From Promicromonospora sp. Populi (lineage in GTDB: Bacteria; Actinomycetota; Actinomycetes; Actinomycetales; Cellulomonadaceae), in contig NZ_CP163528.1 of the NCBI RefSeq assembly GCF_041081105.1, positions 3,472,001-3,536,000 of the forward strand: a DNA stretch of 64,000 bases. The letters are read 5' to 3'. A model generated the notes under the pieces. That model had not been told where the DNA came from and did not search any database. It saw only the letters and a program-made list of their open reading frames with translations. Of this stretch, positions 25,746 through 34,561 are shown piece after piece. How positions within the stretch are numbered: position 1 is the first letter of the stretch; every line of letters starts with the position of its first letter. Both the position numbers and the translations under genes were made by a program.

Positions 25746-26552
25746 TCAGTACTCCAGGGTCGCCAGGACTTTCTCCCGGCTGGGGGCCGCGGCGTCCAGG
25801 ACGACTCGGCCCGGGCGGGCGCTCAGGACGATGATCCGGTCCGCCAGGGCTAGGGCCTCGTCGACGTCGTGCGTCACCAGCACTACCGTTCGCTGCCCGA
25901 CGGCGGGAGCCGCGCCCACTCCGGGCCCGCCCGCCGGGCCCGCGCCGGCGCCCGCGAGCCCCACGCCCGCCAGCCACTCGTTCATCCGCCGCCGCGTGAT
26001 CGGGTCCAGCGCACCGAACGGCTCGTCGAGCAGCAGCACCGGGCGCCCCGCCAGGCAGGTGCGCAGGAGCGCGAGCCGCTGCCGCATCCCGCCCGACAGC
26101 TCGTGCGGCCAGGCCCGCTCGAAGCCCGCCAGCCCGAACGTCTCGAACAGCTCGGCGGCGCGCGCCTCGGCATCGGCCCGGGGTATCCGGGCGATCCGGG
26201 CGCCGAGCAGCGCGTTCGACCACGCCCGGCGCCACGGCAGCAGGCCGTCCCGCTGCGGCATCCAGGCGGTGGCGGGTCTGCCGCCGGCACCTCGCTCGGC
26301 TCCGCCACGGGACGTCGCGGCGCCCCCGGGTGCGGCCCCGTCGTCGGGCAGCGTAGGCAGCGCGAGCGAACCAGAGACCGCCGCGCCCGGCGGCAGCAGG
26401 CCGCCGAGCGCGCGCAGCAGCGTCGACTTGCCGCACCCCGACGGTCCGACGACGGCGACAAACTCGCCGTCCTCAACCGTGAGATCAACCCCGTCCAGCG
26501 CCGCGACGTCGCCGAACCGGACGCCGAGCCCCCGCGCCTCAAGCACACTCAC
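25746..26552 (-). CDS. Thiamine-precursor ABC transporter ATPase (ThiZ-like)
   Basis: A 268-residue ABC ATPase of the nitrate/sulfonate/taurine branch. Walker A is GPSGCGKSTLLRALGG, signature LSGGMRQRLALLR, Walker B LLLDEPFGALDPITR. GTG 26552 overlaps the stop of the binding-protein gene by 4 bp (GTGA). Two Gly/Ala-rich insertions (around residues 75-95 and 200-215) lengthen it. It is the last gene of a four-gene operon under a TPP riboswitch, so it should drive uptake of hydroxymethylpyrimidine or a related thiamine precursor. Confidence 0.88.
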   Translation of the reverse strand: MSVLEARGLGVRFGDVAALDGVDLTVEDGEFVAVVGPSGCGKSTLLRALGGLLPPGAAVSGSLALPTLPDDGAAPGGAATSRGGAERGAGGRPATAWMPQRDGLLPWRRAWSNALLGARIARIPRADAEARAAELFETFGLAGFERAWPHELSGGMRQRLALLRTCLAGRPVLLLDEPFGALDPITRRRMNEWLAGVGLAGAGAGPAGGPGVGAAPAVGQRTVVLVTHDVDEALALADRIIVLSARPGRVVLDAAAPSREKVLATLEY

Positions 26553-27643
26553 GGCTGGCTCTCGCCTGGCTCGGCAGAGTCCTGCGCGTCCGCGCCTGGA
26601 AGGTACTGGTCGGTCCACGCGGCGTCCGTGTCGAAGCCGGGCTCGGTCAGGCCCTCCTCCTCGAGGAAAGCGACGAACCCGTCCCAGACCTCGGCCCGCT
26701 GCGTACCCCAGTCACCCGACGCATACTGCGGCCCCAGCCACTCCGCGCTCGCCGAGACCAGCTCCGGGTCGAGCTCTGGCGCGGCCTCCAGCAGCACCTC
26801 CGCCGCCCGGTCGGGATCGGCTGCGGCCTCCTCGTACCCGCGCGACAGCGCGGCCAGGAACCCGCGCGCGACGTCCGGGTCCTCGTCCAGCAGCGCCCGG
26901 GACGTCGCCACGAGCGGCGTGTACCAGTCGGGCACGCAGTCGAAGTGGTCGCGGAATGCGATCGTGTCGACGTCGAGCCCGTCGACCTCGCCCAGCCGGA
27001 TCGTGTCCCAGGCGTCGAACACCCAGGCGGTGTCGAACTGGTCCTCGGTCAAGCCGATGCGGAAGTCGTCGCTGACCAGCGGCGTGAACTCGACCTGCGC
27101 GGGGTCGCCGCCGTCGCACTCGACAAGCTTGCTGATCAGGGCCTTCTCGAGGTCGGACTCGTAGGAGCCGTACCGCTTGCCCTCGAGGTCACGGGGGCGG
27201 GTGATGCCGTCGTCGGACAGGCTGATCAAGGACGACGTGTTGTGCTCGATCACGGTGGCCACGGAGACGACGTCGGCCCCAGCGGCCCGCGCCGGGACCA
27301 GGCCCTCCGCGACGGAGTACGCAAAGTCGGCCTGCCCGGCCGCGACGAGCTGCAGCCCGGACGTCTCGCCGGGCTCGACGATATTGACGTCGAAGCCCTC
27401 GTCCGCGAACCAGCCCTCGGCCTGGGCGAGGTAGAGGCCGGAGTGGTTGGTGTTGGGCGTCCAGTCGAGCACGACGGTGACCTCGCGCAGACCGGCGTCG
27501 GACGCCGCATCACCGCCCTGGCCTCCCGAGCCGGTGCCGCACCCGGTGAGGGCCACTGGCACAACCGCAGCGAGCGCCGTCGTGCGCACAAGGAGGGACC
27601 GCGTACGGAAGTCCCGTGCACCGAGGGACTGGGAGTGCTTCAT
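26549..27643 (-). CDS. Thiamine-precursor ABC transporter substrate-binding lipoprotein (ThiY/NMT1-like)
   Basis: A 364-residue NMT1/THI5-like binding protein. The lipobox is VALTGC. VLDWTPNTNHSGLYLAQAEG is the pyrimidine-binding signature of THI5-type proteins, and ETSGLQLVAAGQADFAYS follows. Family members bind hydroxymethylpyrimidine, N-formyl aminomethylpyrimidine or related thiamine pieces. ATG 27643 is preceded by AGAGGAAAATC, a good ribosome site. It overlaps both neighbours by 4 bp. The riboswitch upstream of the operon supports the thiamine assignment. Confidence 0.92.
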   Translation of the reverse strand: MKHSQSLGARDFRTRSLLVRTTALAAVVPVALTGCGTGSGGQGGDAASDAGLREVTVVLDWTPNTNHSGLYLAQAEGWFADEGFDVNIVEPGETSGLQLVAAGQADFAYSVAEGLVPARAAGADVVSVATVIEHNTSSLISLSDDGITRPRDLEGKRYGSYESDLEKALISKLVECDGGDPAQVEFTPLVSDDFRIGLTEDQFDTAWVFDAWDTIRLGEVDGLDVDTIAFRDHFDCVPDWYTPLVATSRALLDEDPDVARGFLAALSRGYEEAAADPDRAAEVLLEAAPELDPELVSASAEWLGPQYASGDWGTQRAEVWDGFVAFLEEEGLTEPGFDTDAAWTDQYLPGADAQDSAEPGESQP

Positions 27644-28431
27644 GATTTTCCTCTCTGCCACGGCGTCGCGACACGCGTGAGCGCTGCGACGAGGGCGAAG
27701 AACAGGCCGGACAGGAGGGCGATCAGGACGACGCCCACAAAGATCTGGTCCACGGCGTACGCCTTGCGGGACCGCTGGACGAACACACCGAGCCCGGACT
27801 GCCCGGCGAGGTACTCAGCCACCACTGCCGCGCCCACGGCGTAGGTCGCGGCGACCCGCAGCCCCGCGAGCGCGCCCGGGATCGACGCCGGCAGCCGGAC
27901 CAGCAGGAACTGGTCCAGGCGTGTGCCGCCCAGGCCGGCGACCATGTCGGAGTGCTCGGCGTCGACGGCGCGCATGGCGCCCACCGCCGAGACGAGCACG
28001 GGAAAGAAGACGGTGAGCGCCACGAGGACCACCTTGGGCAGCAGGCCGAAGCCCGCCCACAGGATCATCAGCGGCGCGAGCACCACCACCGGCACCGTCT
28101 GCGTGAGCACAACCAGGGGGTAGACGGCGTCGCCGGTCACTCGCGAGGCCGTGACCAGGATGCTCAGCACCAGGCCCGCCACCGTGCCGAGGGCGAGCCC
28201 GGCCACGGCTTCGGTGAGCGTCGTGACCACGTGCGGGCCGAGCAGGGGCGCCACCTCGACGGCGGTGCGCGCCACCTGCGACGGCGCGGGCAGCACGAAC
28301 TCGGGCACGTCCGCGAGGCGCACCCACCCCTCCCAGACCGTGAGCAGCACGACGACGGTGACGAGCGGGGGGACTACGCGCCCGGCCCGCCGCCACCGAA
28401 GGCCCCGAGCGCCCTGGGCGCCCTGGCTCAC
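27640..28431 (-). CDS. Thiamine-precursor ABC transporter permease (ThiX-like)
   Basis: A 263-residue permease of the SsuC/TauC/ThiX type with about six helices. PSQVARTAVEVAPLLGPHVV, the coupling loop LVRLPASIPGALAGLRVAAT and YLAGQSGLGVFVQRSRKAY are characteristic. GTG 28431 (VSQGAQGARG) overlaps the upstream gene by GTGA; sequence further upstream in this frame is antisense noise. It is the membrane channel of the importer. Confidence 0.9.
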   Translation of the reverse strand: MSQGAQGARGLRWRRAGRVVPPLVTVVVLLTVWEGWVRLADVPEFVLPAPSQVARTAVEVAPLLGPHVVTTLTEAVAGLALGTVAGLVLSILVTASRVTGDAVYPLVVLTQTVPVVVLAPLMILWAGFGLLPKVVLVALTVFFPVLVSAVGAMRAVDAEHSDMVAGLGGTRLDQFLLVRLPASIPGALAGLRVAATYAVGAAVVAEYLAGQSGLGVFVQRSRKAYAVDQIFVGVVLIALLSGLFFALVAALTRVATPWQRGKS

Positions 28432-28721
28432 GCCCGGAACTTGGTGATGAGGTCCGCGATGGTGGGACCGGCGTCGGCGGCGGCCTCGCTGACCTTGATG
28501 TTGGACTGGACGCCGTCCGCGCCCGCGCCGAGCGTCGCCTCGTGGACGGCGCGCAGCAGCGCCCACACCTCGTCGGGGCTGCCCTGGACGAACGTCCCCA
28601 TGGCGCCCACCTCGTAGGTGAGGCCGGAGGCCTGGATGACGGCGATTGCGGCGTCCACGTACGCGTACTTCGCGTCGGGTGTACCGCTGGGACGGGGAGA
28701 GACCTGGATCTCGGCGAGCAT
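28428..28721 (-). CDS. Thiamine-binding MTH1187/YkoF-like protein
   Basis: A 97-residue ferredoxin-like-fold protein of the MTH1187/DUF77 type. LAEIQVSPRP, GLTYEVGAMGTFVQG and DGVQSNIKVSE match the family. YkoF in Bacillus subtilis binds thiamine and sits in the ykoFEDC transporter operon; this gene has the same context. ATG 28721 follows GGAGG at good spacing. It is the first gene after the TPP riboswitch and may be a cytosolic carrier or sensor for the imported molecule. Confidence 0.9.
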   Translation of the reverse strand: MLAEIQVSPRPSGTPDAKYAYVDAAIAVIQASGLTYEVGAMGTFVQGSPDEVWALLRAVHEATLGAGADGVQSNIKVSEAAADAGPTIADLITKFRA

Positions 28722-28825
28722 GTGCGACCTCCACGGGCAGGCCAGAGGTCGCCGGTTCCGACGGGGGGGCGCGCGACCACGTCCCCGCCGGGGACGGCCT
28801 CGACCGAACGCCCGTGCCGTCAGGC

Positions 28826-28925
28826 ACGTCCTTCCGCTGGCATTACCCAGTTCAAGTGATCGGGTCGACGGCGTCGGCACAAGGCCCAGGCCATCCTCTC
28901 AGCCCGGCTACCCGAGCTCCCCGCG
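28826..28925 (-). promoter_or_regulatory. TPP riboswitch (THI element)
   Basis: Read on the minus strand, the leader holds CGGGGAGC, then GGGCTGAGAGG (the conserved CUGAGA), then GATCACTTGAACTGGG followed by TAATGCCAGCGGAAGGA. These are the two TPP-sensing cores in correct order and spacing. It lies about 105 bp upstream of the MTH1187-like gene, so thiamine pyrophosphate should repress the whole importer operon. The exact ends are approximate. Confidence 0.93.
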
Positions 28926-28977
28926 TTGGCGGAGGTACGGTACCTCTTCGCACGGCAGGTTCGGAAGCCTGCTCACC

Positions 28978-29037
28978 TTCGAGCCCTAGGTTTCTTCGCC
29001 TTGAGGCGTCTCAGAGCGGAGAAACTTAGGGCTCGAA
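28978..29037. terminator. Long imperfect inverted repeat after the Gfo/Idh gene
   Basis: Left arm 28978-28997 and right arm 29018-29037 both read outward as TTCGAGCCCTA(g/a)GTTTCT, 17-18 of 20 paired, with a smaller GCC-TTGA-GGC hairpin in the loop. It begins 10 bp after the oxidoreductase stop on the minus strand. A rho-independent terminator is the simplest reading; the unusually AT-containing arms leave room for a different element. Confidence 0.55.
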
Positions 29038-29047
29038 AGGGTGGGGG

Positions 29048-30031
29048 TCATTCACCCGGGTACTTGAGGTCTATCTGGGTGCGGATGGTGTCCAGCGTCG
29101 TCATGATCGCTATCGTCTCCGCGCGCGGGAGCAGGGGGCTGTCCAGCTCGCCCGCCGCGACCAGGCGCTCCGCCTCGGCGGCCTGGAACTGCATGCCCCG
29201 GCTCGGTACAGCGCCGTCGAAGGTCTCGATCTCAGCGCCTTCGGAGTTGTACACGTGCACGAGCGTCGGGCTGTACCAGACGGCGTCGATCTCGATGCGG
29301 CCCTCGGTTCCGAGGATCGTCGCGCGGTTGGGTCCCTTGGTGTCCGACGCCGAGATCGTCGTGGCGACCCGTGCGCCGTCGTACCCGAAGATCGTGGCGA
29401 TGGTGGCGTCCGCGCCGGTCTCCTTGAAGGTCGCGTGCGACTGGATCGTGAGCGGCTCGCCGAACAGGTCCCAGGCGAACGAGACCGGGTAGATGCCCAG
29501 GTCGAGCAACGAGCCGCCGCCCAGGGCCAAGTTATTGATGCGGTGCTCCGGGTCGTCGGGCAGGTCCTGCGTGTGGTCCACCATCAGGGTCCGCACCTCG
29601 CCGATCGCACCGGACGCGATGATCTCCCGGACGCGCGCCATGTGCGGCAGGAACCGGGTCCACATCGCTTCGAGCGCGACGAGCCCTCGGGCCTCGGCGA
29701 GGTCCATGACCTCGCGCGCCTCGGCGGCGTTCAGCGTGAAGGGCTTCTCGATCAGCACGTGCTTGCCAGCCTCCAGCGCGAGCTTCGCAGCCTCGGCGTG
29801 CATCGGGTGCGGCGTGGCGATGTAGACGATGTCGACCTCGGGGTCGTTCACGAGGTTCTCGTAGGAGCCGTGCGCCGTCGGGATGCCGAGGCGGTCGGCG
29901 AACTCCCGTGCCTTCTCCAGGGACCGGGACCCCACCGCCTGCACGGTGAAGCCGTTGTCGTTGAGGTCCGAAACGAAGGCTGCGGCGATGCCGCCGGCCG
30001 CGAGGATGCCCCAGCGCAGGTGTGTCGTCAT
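29048..30031 (-). CDS. Gfo/Idh/MocA-family NAD(P)-dependent oxidoreductase
   Basis: A 327-residue dehydrogenase. The N-terminal Rossmann fold reads WGILAAGGIAAAFVSDL, and EKPF (HVLIEKPFTLNAAEA) carries the catalytic lysine. The C-terminal half has LALGGGSLLDLGIYPVSFAW, typical of the dimeric/trans-dihydrodiol or glucose-fructose oxidoreductase-like subgroup. Substrates are sugars or related polyols; the exact one is unknown. It appears monocistronic. Confidence 0.92.
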   Translation of the reverse strand: MTTHLRWGILAAGGIAAAFVSDLNDNGFTVQAVGSRSLEKAREFADRLGIPTAHGSYENLVNDPEVDIVYIATPHPMHAEAAKLALEAGKHVLIEKPFTLNAAEAREVMDLAEARGLVALEAMWTRFLPHMARVREIIASGAIGEVRTLMVDHTQDLPDDPEHRINNLALGGGSLLDLGIYPVSFAWDLFGEPLTIQSHATFKETGADATIATIFGYDGARVATTISASDTKGPNRATILGTEGRIEIDAVWYSPTLVHVYNSEGAEIETFDGAVPSRGMQFQAAEAERLVAAGELDSPLLPRAETIAIMTTLDTIRTQIDLKYPGE

Positions 30032-30083
30032 GCCTTCGAGCGTAGTGCTGCATCTCGCCAGGGTTGAACCAGGGGGTCAGACA

Positions 30084-30122
30084 CTGCTGGGGGCATGGAC
30101 CTTGAGTCCATGCCCCCAGCAG
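30084..30122 (-). terminator. Strong hairpin terminator after the M6 protease gene
   Basis: Perfect 17-bp arms (30084-30100 and 30106-30122, starting CTGCTGGGGGCATGGAC) with a 5-base loop lie 31 bp past the stop of the minus-strand protease. There is no U tract, as is common in high-GC actinobacteria. Confidence 0.85.
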
Positions 30123-30153
30123 ACCTACGTACTTCGGATGTCAGCTGACCAGG

Positions 30154-32472
30154 TCAGCTGACGGGTCCGTTGACCTGGATGGTCATGTGCCCGTTGCGGG
30201 TGTCCTGCGACACCACCTTGATGGTGGTGCCGGTGCCGCCGACCTTCACGGAGTGTCGCGGGTTGTCCGGGTTCCAGTACGCCTCCGGGTTGGTGTCGTC
30301 GAACGTCGACACCTGCCGCTGCTTACCCAGGACCAGGGTGGTCAGGGAGGTCGCGGACACCTGGCGGTGCAGCGACAGCGTGTCCGTCTTCTGCAGCCCG
30401 AACGTGGCGTCGAAGGACTGGATCCGGTTGCGGGCGAGGGTGCCGTCCGACCACGTCAGAATCTGGGGACGCGCGTCGACCGGCAGGGCCTCGCCGCCAC
30501 CTTCGTGCTGCGACGTGTTGTTGTCGCCGTAGAGGCTGTTCACGTACCAGATCAGCAGGCCGTCCTGGTAGGCGTAGTGCTCGACCTGATCGGGCGAGGT
30601 GAAGGACCAGCCGAAGTTGTACGGCCCGGTCTTGAGCGTCTGGTCGTACCCGCCGTACACGCGGTTCTCGGCCACGTAGTAGTGCGTGTAGTTGACCTCG
30701 TAGGTGCCGTCTGCGCCGACCGTCAGGAAGCCGTCGGTGGTCCAGTCGGCGAAGTCCTCGAAGTCCTCGCTCAGGGCGTCGCCCACGGCGACGTCGTCAA
30801 CCAGCAGACCCTTCTCGTTCGCGCCGCCGTCGCTCGAGTAGCGGAACCGGACCGACGCCGTGTCACCGGCGTACGCCGAGAGGTCGGCCGACAGCTCGAC
30901 CCAGGCGCCCGCCGAGGTGCCGGTGATGCCGCCGCCCGGGTTGGTGCCGTTCGGGTCGTCGTCCGTGGAGAGGTTGTTCGGCAGGGCGGTCCAGGTGGAA
31001 CCGCCGTCCGTGGAGATCTCGGCGAACGCGTAGTCGTAGCCCTCCTCGATCGCGTACTGCACCTGTGCGGTCAGGGTTGCGTCCGCGGGCACGGTGAACG
31101 CCGGCGAGGCGAGCGTGTTGTTCAGGTTGTTGCCCGTGCTGGAGTACACGAACTGGCCGTCGAACGGCGCAACCTCCACGTCTACCTGCTCGACGCCGTC
31201 GGGCAGGTTCACGACCGCCGCCTGCGCACGCGTGGTGGCGTGGTACGACGGGCCAAGATTCACGCGCTCCCGGGCACCGGCCTCCACGGTCTCGTAGTCG
31301 AGCCAGCCCAGGAACAGCTTCTCGGTCGCACCCATGTGGTCCGGGCTCGTGCCGATGGTGCCGTCACCGTGGCCCAGCCAGGAGCCGGAGCTCATGAGGT
31401 TCCAGAATCCGGTGCCGTTCTCGCCGCCGGCGGTGTCGTAGTAGTCCGGCAGGCCGAGGTCGTGGCCGAACTCGTGCGCGAACACCCCGAGTCCACCGTT
31501 CTCCGGCTCCGTGGTGTAGTCGCGGATCCAGATGTCGGAGTCGCCGACCTTGATGCCGCCGAGCTTGGCGAACGCAGCCGGGCCGTCCGTGCCCAGACCG
31601 CCCTGGTTGACCGACCAGCGGTGCGACCAGATGGCCGACTCAGGTGCGCCGGCCTCCTCGCCCTCGCCGGCGTGGATCGCCTGGAAGTGGTCGATGTAGC
31701 CGTCGGCCTCGGCGGTGATGCCGTCACCGTCCGCGTCGTAGCGGTCCCAGACGTCGAACGACTGCAGGTAGGCGTCGATCTCCGCGGCGGTCTTGCCCGC
31801 GGCAACCTGCTGCTCGTACCAGGCGTCGGCGCTGTCCTGGACGAATCGCGTCATGTCCGTGCCGGACTCGGTGGTGCCGTAGGACGCCGAGCTGTAGGGC
31901 ACGGTGACCCAGTCGGACACGTCGCCCTGCAGGTCGAACCGGCCCGACGACATCTCGTCGTAGATGCCGGCGAACGACTCGCCGTCCTGGTCCTCCAGGC
32001 CCGTGAAGAACATCTCCATGTAGTGGTCGCGCGAGAAGTCCGCCTCCCAGTACGTGGAGTTGTCGCGCCTCTTCGGCTCGGGGATCTGGTTCTGCACCGG
32101 GCCCGCCGTGGCCTCCGGGTAGCGCTCGTCGACCTGGTCGCCGAAGCCGACGAGGATGCTGAACAGCTGCGCCGTCTCCTCGACCCCGTACTCGACGTAC
32201 TCGCGCGGGGAGATCTCCACGACCCTGGACTGGTGCTTGCCCGAACCGCGCGTCTCGACCTGCGCCTCGCCGGTGGCGACCATGTCCACGGCGGTCTGCC
32301 GCTTCTCGGTCTGCTTCTCTGCTAGGGCGTCGGGACGGTTGTCCTCCTGGGCTGGCACCGCCTGCTGGGGCGCTTCCTCGGCCGGGGGTGCGGCCGAGGC
32401 GGTGATCGGTATGAGGGCGGTGGAGAGCAGCAACGCCGCTCCCGCTCCGACCGCGCAGATACGTGGGTTCAT
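30154..32472 (-). CDS. Secreted M6-family (immune inhibitor A-like) metalloprotease
   Basis: A 772-residue exported protease. A signal peptide covers about residues 1-28 (ending ITASAAPPA), followed by a propeptide. The zinc site is HEFGHDLGLPDYYD (HExxH). NLMSSGSWLGHGDGTIG lies downstream, as in InhA. The C-terminal half is built of beta-sandwich regions with acidic Asp/Gly motifs (DRYDADGDGITAEADG earlier looks like a calcium loop). It should degrade extracellular proteins. ATG 32472 follows GGAGGAAAC, a strong ribosome site. It is divergent from the MFS gene and ends in a strong hairpin. Confidence 0.94.
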   Translation of the reverse strand: MNPRICAVGAGAALLLSTALIPITASAAPPAEEAPQQAVPAQEDNRPDALAEKQTEKRQTAVDMVATGEAQVETRGSGKHQSRVVEISPREYVEYGVEETAQLFSILVGFGDQVDERYPEATAGPVQNQIPEPKRRDNSTYWEADFSRDHYMEMFFTGLEDQDGESFAGIYDEMSSGRFDLQGDVSDWVTVPYSSASYGTTESGTDMTRFVQDSADAWYEQQVAAGKTAAEIDAYLQSFDVWDRYDADGDGITAEADGYIDHFQAIHAGEGEEAGAPESAIWSHRWSVNQGGLGTDGPAAFAKLGGIKVGDSDIWIRDYTTEPENGGLGVFAHEFGHDLGLPDYYDTAGGENGTGFWNLMSSGSWLGHGDGTIGTSPDHMGATEKLFLGWLDYETVEAGARERVNLGPSYHATTRAQAAVVNLPDGVEQVDVEVAPFDGQFVYSSTGNNLNNTLASPAFTVPADATLTAQVQYAIEEGYDYAFAEISTDGGSTWTALPNNLSTDDDPNGTNPGGGITGTSAGAWVELSADLSAYAGDTASVRFRYSSDGGANEKGLLVDDVAVGDALSEDFEDFADWTTDGFLTVGADGTYEVNYTHYYVAENRVYGGYDQTLKTGPYNFGWSFTSPDQVEHYAYQDGLLIWYVNSLYGDNNTSQHEGGGEALPVDARPQILTWSDGTLARNRIQSFDATFGLQKTDTLSLHRQVSATSLTTLVLGKQRQVSTFDDTNPEAYWNPDNPRHSVKVGGTGTTIKVVSQDTRNGHMTIQVNGPVS

Positions 32473-32596
32473 GTTTCCTCCGTGGAGAGTGCGACGTCCG
32501 GGACGCGGAGGTGATTCGAGTCTCCGGACCTGCGGGACACCTTTGTCCACGTAGGAGGAAAGCAGGGAAATATTACGACAATGTTGCCTACGGCAC

Positions 32597-32613
32597 AGGT
32601 AGGTTCACTACCT
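32597..32613. promoter_or_regulatory. Operator-like inverted repeat before the MFS gene
   Basis: AGGTAG-GTTCA-CTACCT, a perfect 6-bp inverted repeat, lies 21-37 bp before the MFS ATG in the divergent promoter region shared with the M6 protease. Such sites often bind TetR-, MarR- or HxlR-type repressors, but no such gene is adjacent. Confidence 0.45.
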
Positions 32614-32633
32614 ATGGGTGAATTGAGAGCAGG

Positions 32634-33839
32634 ATGACCACTAGCAGGACCAGCGCCGCCGCGAGCTTCGCCACGCCCCCCGTGAACCAGCGGCGCGCGA
32701 TCATCGCGCTCGTCGCGCTGTCCGTGTCGGCGTTCACGTTCGTCACCGCCGAGAATCTGCCCGGCGGCCTGCTCACCCTGATCGCACCGGACCTAGGCCG
32801 CACCACTTCGGAGATCGGCCTGCTGGTGACGGCCTACGCCGCCGTCGTCGTCCTGGCCTCGGTGCCGCTCACCGCGCTGACCCGCCGGTTCCCGCGCCGC
32901 TACGTGCTGGCCGCCACCACCGCGGTGTGCACCATCGGCACGGTGTGGTCGGCGTTCGCGATCGGGTATGCGGACCTCATGGTCGCCCGCATGGTCACGG
33001 CGCTGGGGCAGGCCGTGTTCTGGTCGGTAGTCATGCCGGCGGCCGCGAGCCTGTTCGCGCCAGCCGTGCGGGGCAAGATGATCGCGCGGCTGGCCATCGG
33101 CAACTCGCTAGCGCCGTTGCTCGGCGTGCCGCTCGGCACGTGGGTGGGCCAGCAGGCCGGCTGGCGCACGGCGTTCCTGCTGTTCTCGGTGGTGAGCCTC
33201 GTCGCCTGCGTATCGATGGCGATCGCCATGCCGAACGTCAGCGGCGAGCAGAGCGGGACGGCCCGTGGCACGCACCCCAGCCGGCGCCGCTTCGTCTCCC
33301 TCATGGTGGTCATCGCCCTGAGCATGACCGGGGCGTTCATGATGCTCACCTTCGTGACGCAGTTCCTGCTGGAGACAGCCGGGTTCCCCGACGAGTACCT
33401 CAGCCTGCTGCTGCTCGGGCAGGGGACCGCGGCGCTCGTCGCCACGATCGGGGTCGGGCAGGTGCTGGACCGGTGGCCTTGGGGCGCGACGATCTTCGCC
33501 CTGATCGTGCTCATCGGATCGCTGCTGCTGCTCTGGACCCTCGGGCACGTCCAGGCGCTCGCCCTGGTCGGCCTGGTGCTGTTCGGCAGCGCCGTCGGCA
33601 CCATCCCGCCAGCGCTGTCGTTCCTCACGATGCGGGTCGCCCCTGGCTCCACCGAGTCCGCGAGCGCGGTGTCGAGCTCGGTGTTCAACATCGGGATCGC
33701 CGGCGGGGCGGGGCTCGGGGCGTGGGTGGTCGCGGGCCTCGGCGTCGGCTCGGTCCCCCTGGTCGGGACGGGATTCGCGCTGCTCGCGCTGGGCGTGCTC
33801 GCCGTGGACCTGCGCCGCGCGGCGCAGGTCGCTCCCTGA
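32634..33839 (+). CDS. MFS transporter (DHA1-type drug/metabolite exporter)
   Basis: A 401-residue major-facilitator protein with 12 helices. Motif A lies in TALTRRFPRRYVL after helix 2, and helix 5 carries the antiporter-type pattern GNSLAPLLGVPLGTWVGQQAGWR. It resembles YdhP/AraJ-like exporters of drugs or sugars; the substrate is unknown. The start ATG 32634 follows GAGCAGG. Its stop is 4 bp from the stop of the convergent lipoprotein gene. Confidence 0.9.
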   Translation: MTTSRTSAAASFATPPVNQRRAIIALVALSVSAFTFVTAENLPGGLLTLIAPDLGRTTSEIGLLVTAYAAVVVLASVPLTALTRRFPRRYVLAATTAVCTIGTVWSAFAIGYADLMVARMVTALGQAVFWSVVMPAAASLFAPAVRGKMIARLAIGNSLAPLLGVPLGTWVGQQAGWRTAFLLFSVVSLVACVSMAIAMPNVSGEQSGTARGTHPSRRRFVSLMVVIALSMTGAFMMLTFVTQFLLETAGFPDEYLSLLLLGQGTAALVATIGVGQVLDRWPWGATIFALIVLIGSLLLLWTLGHVQALALVGLVLFGSAVGTIPPALSFLTMRVAPGSTESASAVSSSVFNIGIAGGAGLGAWVVAGLGVGSVPLVGTGFALLALGVLAVDLRRAAQVAP

Positions 33840-33843
33840 GGTA

Positions 33844-34404
33844 CTACTCCGCGATGCCCTCGAGGCTGCCCGTCACCGGCTCCTCGGAGCTGATGATGCA
33901 CTGCAGGGTGCGGTCGTTGAGCTGCTCCCAGGTCTCCTGGGTCGGGTAGAAACCGGTGTAGCTGTACACCGACTCCTCGAAGCTGAGGCCCACGAACTTC
34001 TCGAACTCGGCGTAGCACCAGTCGTCGAACGTCTGCGACATGCCCTCGTCGCCCGGATAGGTGTCCGTGTCCATGACCAGCTCGGCGTAGACCTCGCCGG
34101 TGTGCTCCTCGGCGCACGGCACCACGGGCACGGACTCGACCTCGAACTCCTCGCCCTCCCCGGAGTCGCCGTAGCCGTCGAGAGCCACGAGGTCGATGCA
34201 GTCGCCCGTCAGGATCTCAAAGGCGTCCGCCTCGGCCGAGGCCGTGATCTCGCCGCCCGGCTCGTCGCGCGGGGCGTCGCCGCCCGACGTGATCTCGTCA
34301 AAGATCGCGCCGCAGCCACCGAGCACGGTCAGCGAGACGACGGCGGCGGTCGCGGCCACCAGCAGGCGGACCGGACGGCGGGCAGAGCTGAGAGTGCGGT
34401 TCAT
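33844..34404 (-). CDS. Septum-formation-domain-like lipoprotein
   Basis: A 186-residue exported protein. The signal peptide ends in a lipobox (LTVLGGC). The mature part has GDCIDL, VVPCAEEHTGEVYA and a third cysteine in DWCYAEFEKFVG with YPTQETWEQLNDRTLQCII; this Cys pattern matches the actinobacterial Septum_form (DUF4190-associated) domain, where pairs of disulfides are likely. The role is unclear despite the name. ATG 34404 is preceded by GAAGGAAGAATCG; an ATG at 34428 is in frame but has no ribosome site. Confidence 0.82.
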   Translation of the reverse strand: MNRTLSSARRPVRLLVAATAAVVSLTVLGGCGAIFDEITSGGDAPRDEPGGEITASAEADAFEILTGDCIDLVALDGYGDSGEGEEFEVESVPVVPCAEEHTGEVYAELVMDTDTYPGDEGMSQTFDDWCYAEFEKFVGLSFEESVYSYTGFYPTQETWEQLNDRTLQCIISSEEPVTGSLEGIAE

Positions 34405-34561
34405 CGATTCTTCCTTCAGGGTCTGCACGACGGCGGACGCCGACGCCGCGACTCACGCAGCCGCCCCGGAGAACTACAGGTCGGAACGTCCACACTGGGA
34501 ACCACCTGGCGACAATTCGATCACGAACCGCAGCGCGGTGGCGAGGGTCCGGGGCGGGCCT

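Larger units (their letters stand above)
28722..29047. other. Intergenic region: riboswitch leader plus long inverted repeat
   Basis: This 326-bp gap has no credible protein gene. Its left two thirds are the leader of the thiamine-precursor operon including the TPP riboswitch; the right part holds GCAGG/CCTGC arms (28955-28972) and the large inverted repeat at 28978-29037. The operon promoter should lie between about 28930 and 28980 on the minus strand, but I cannot name boxes with confidence. Confidence 0.7.

Noticed and set aside
30187..32325. Plus-strand open frame of 712 codons
   Set aside because: It is an antisense shadow of the M6 protease, with Val/Arg/Gly-rich noise. The minus-strand frame has signal peptide, HEFGH and a ribosome site.
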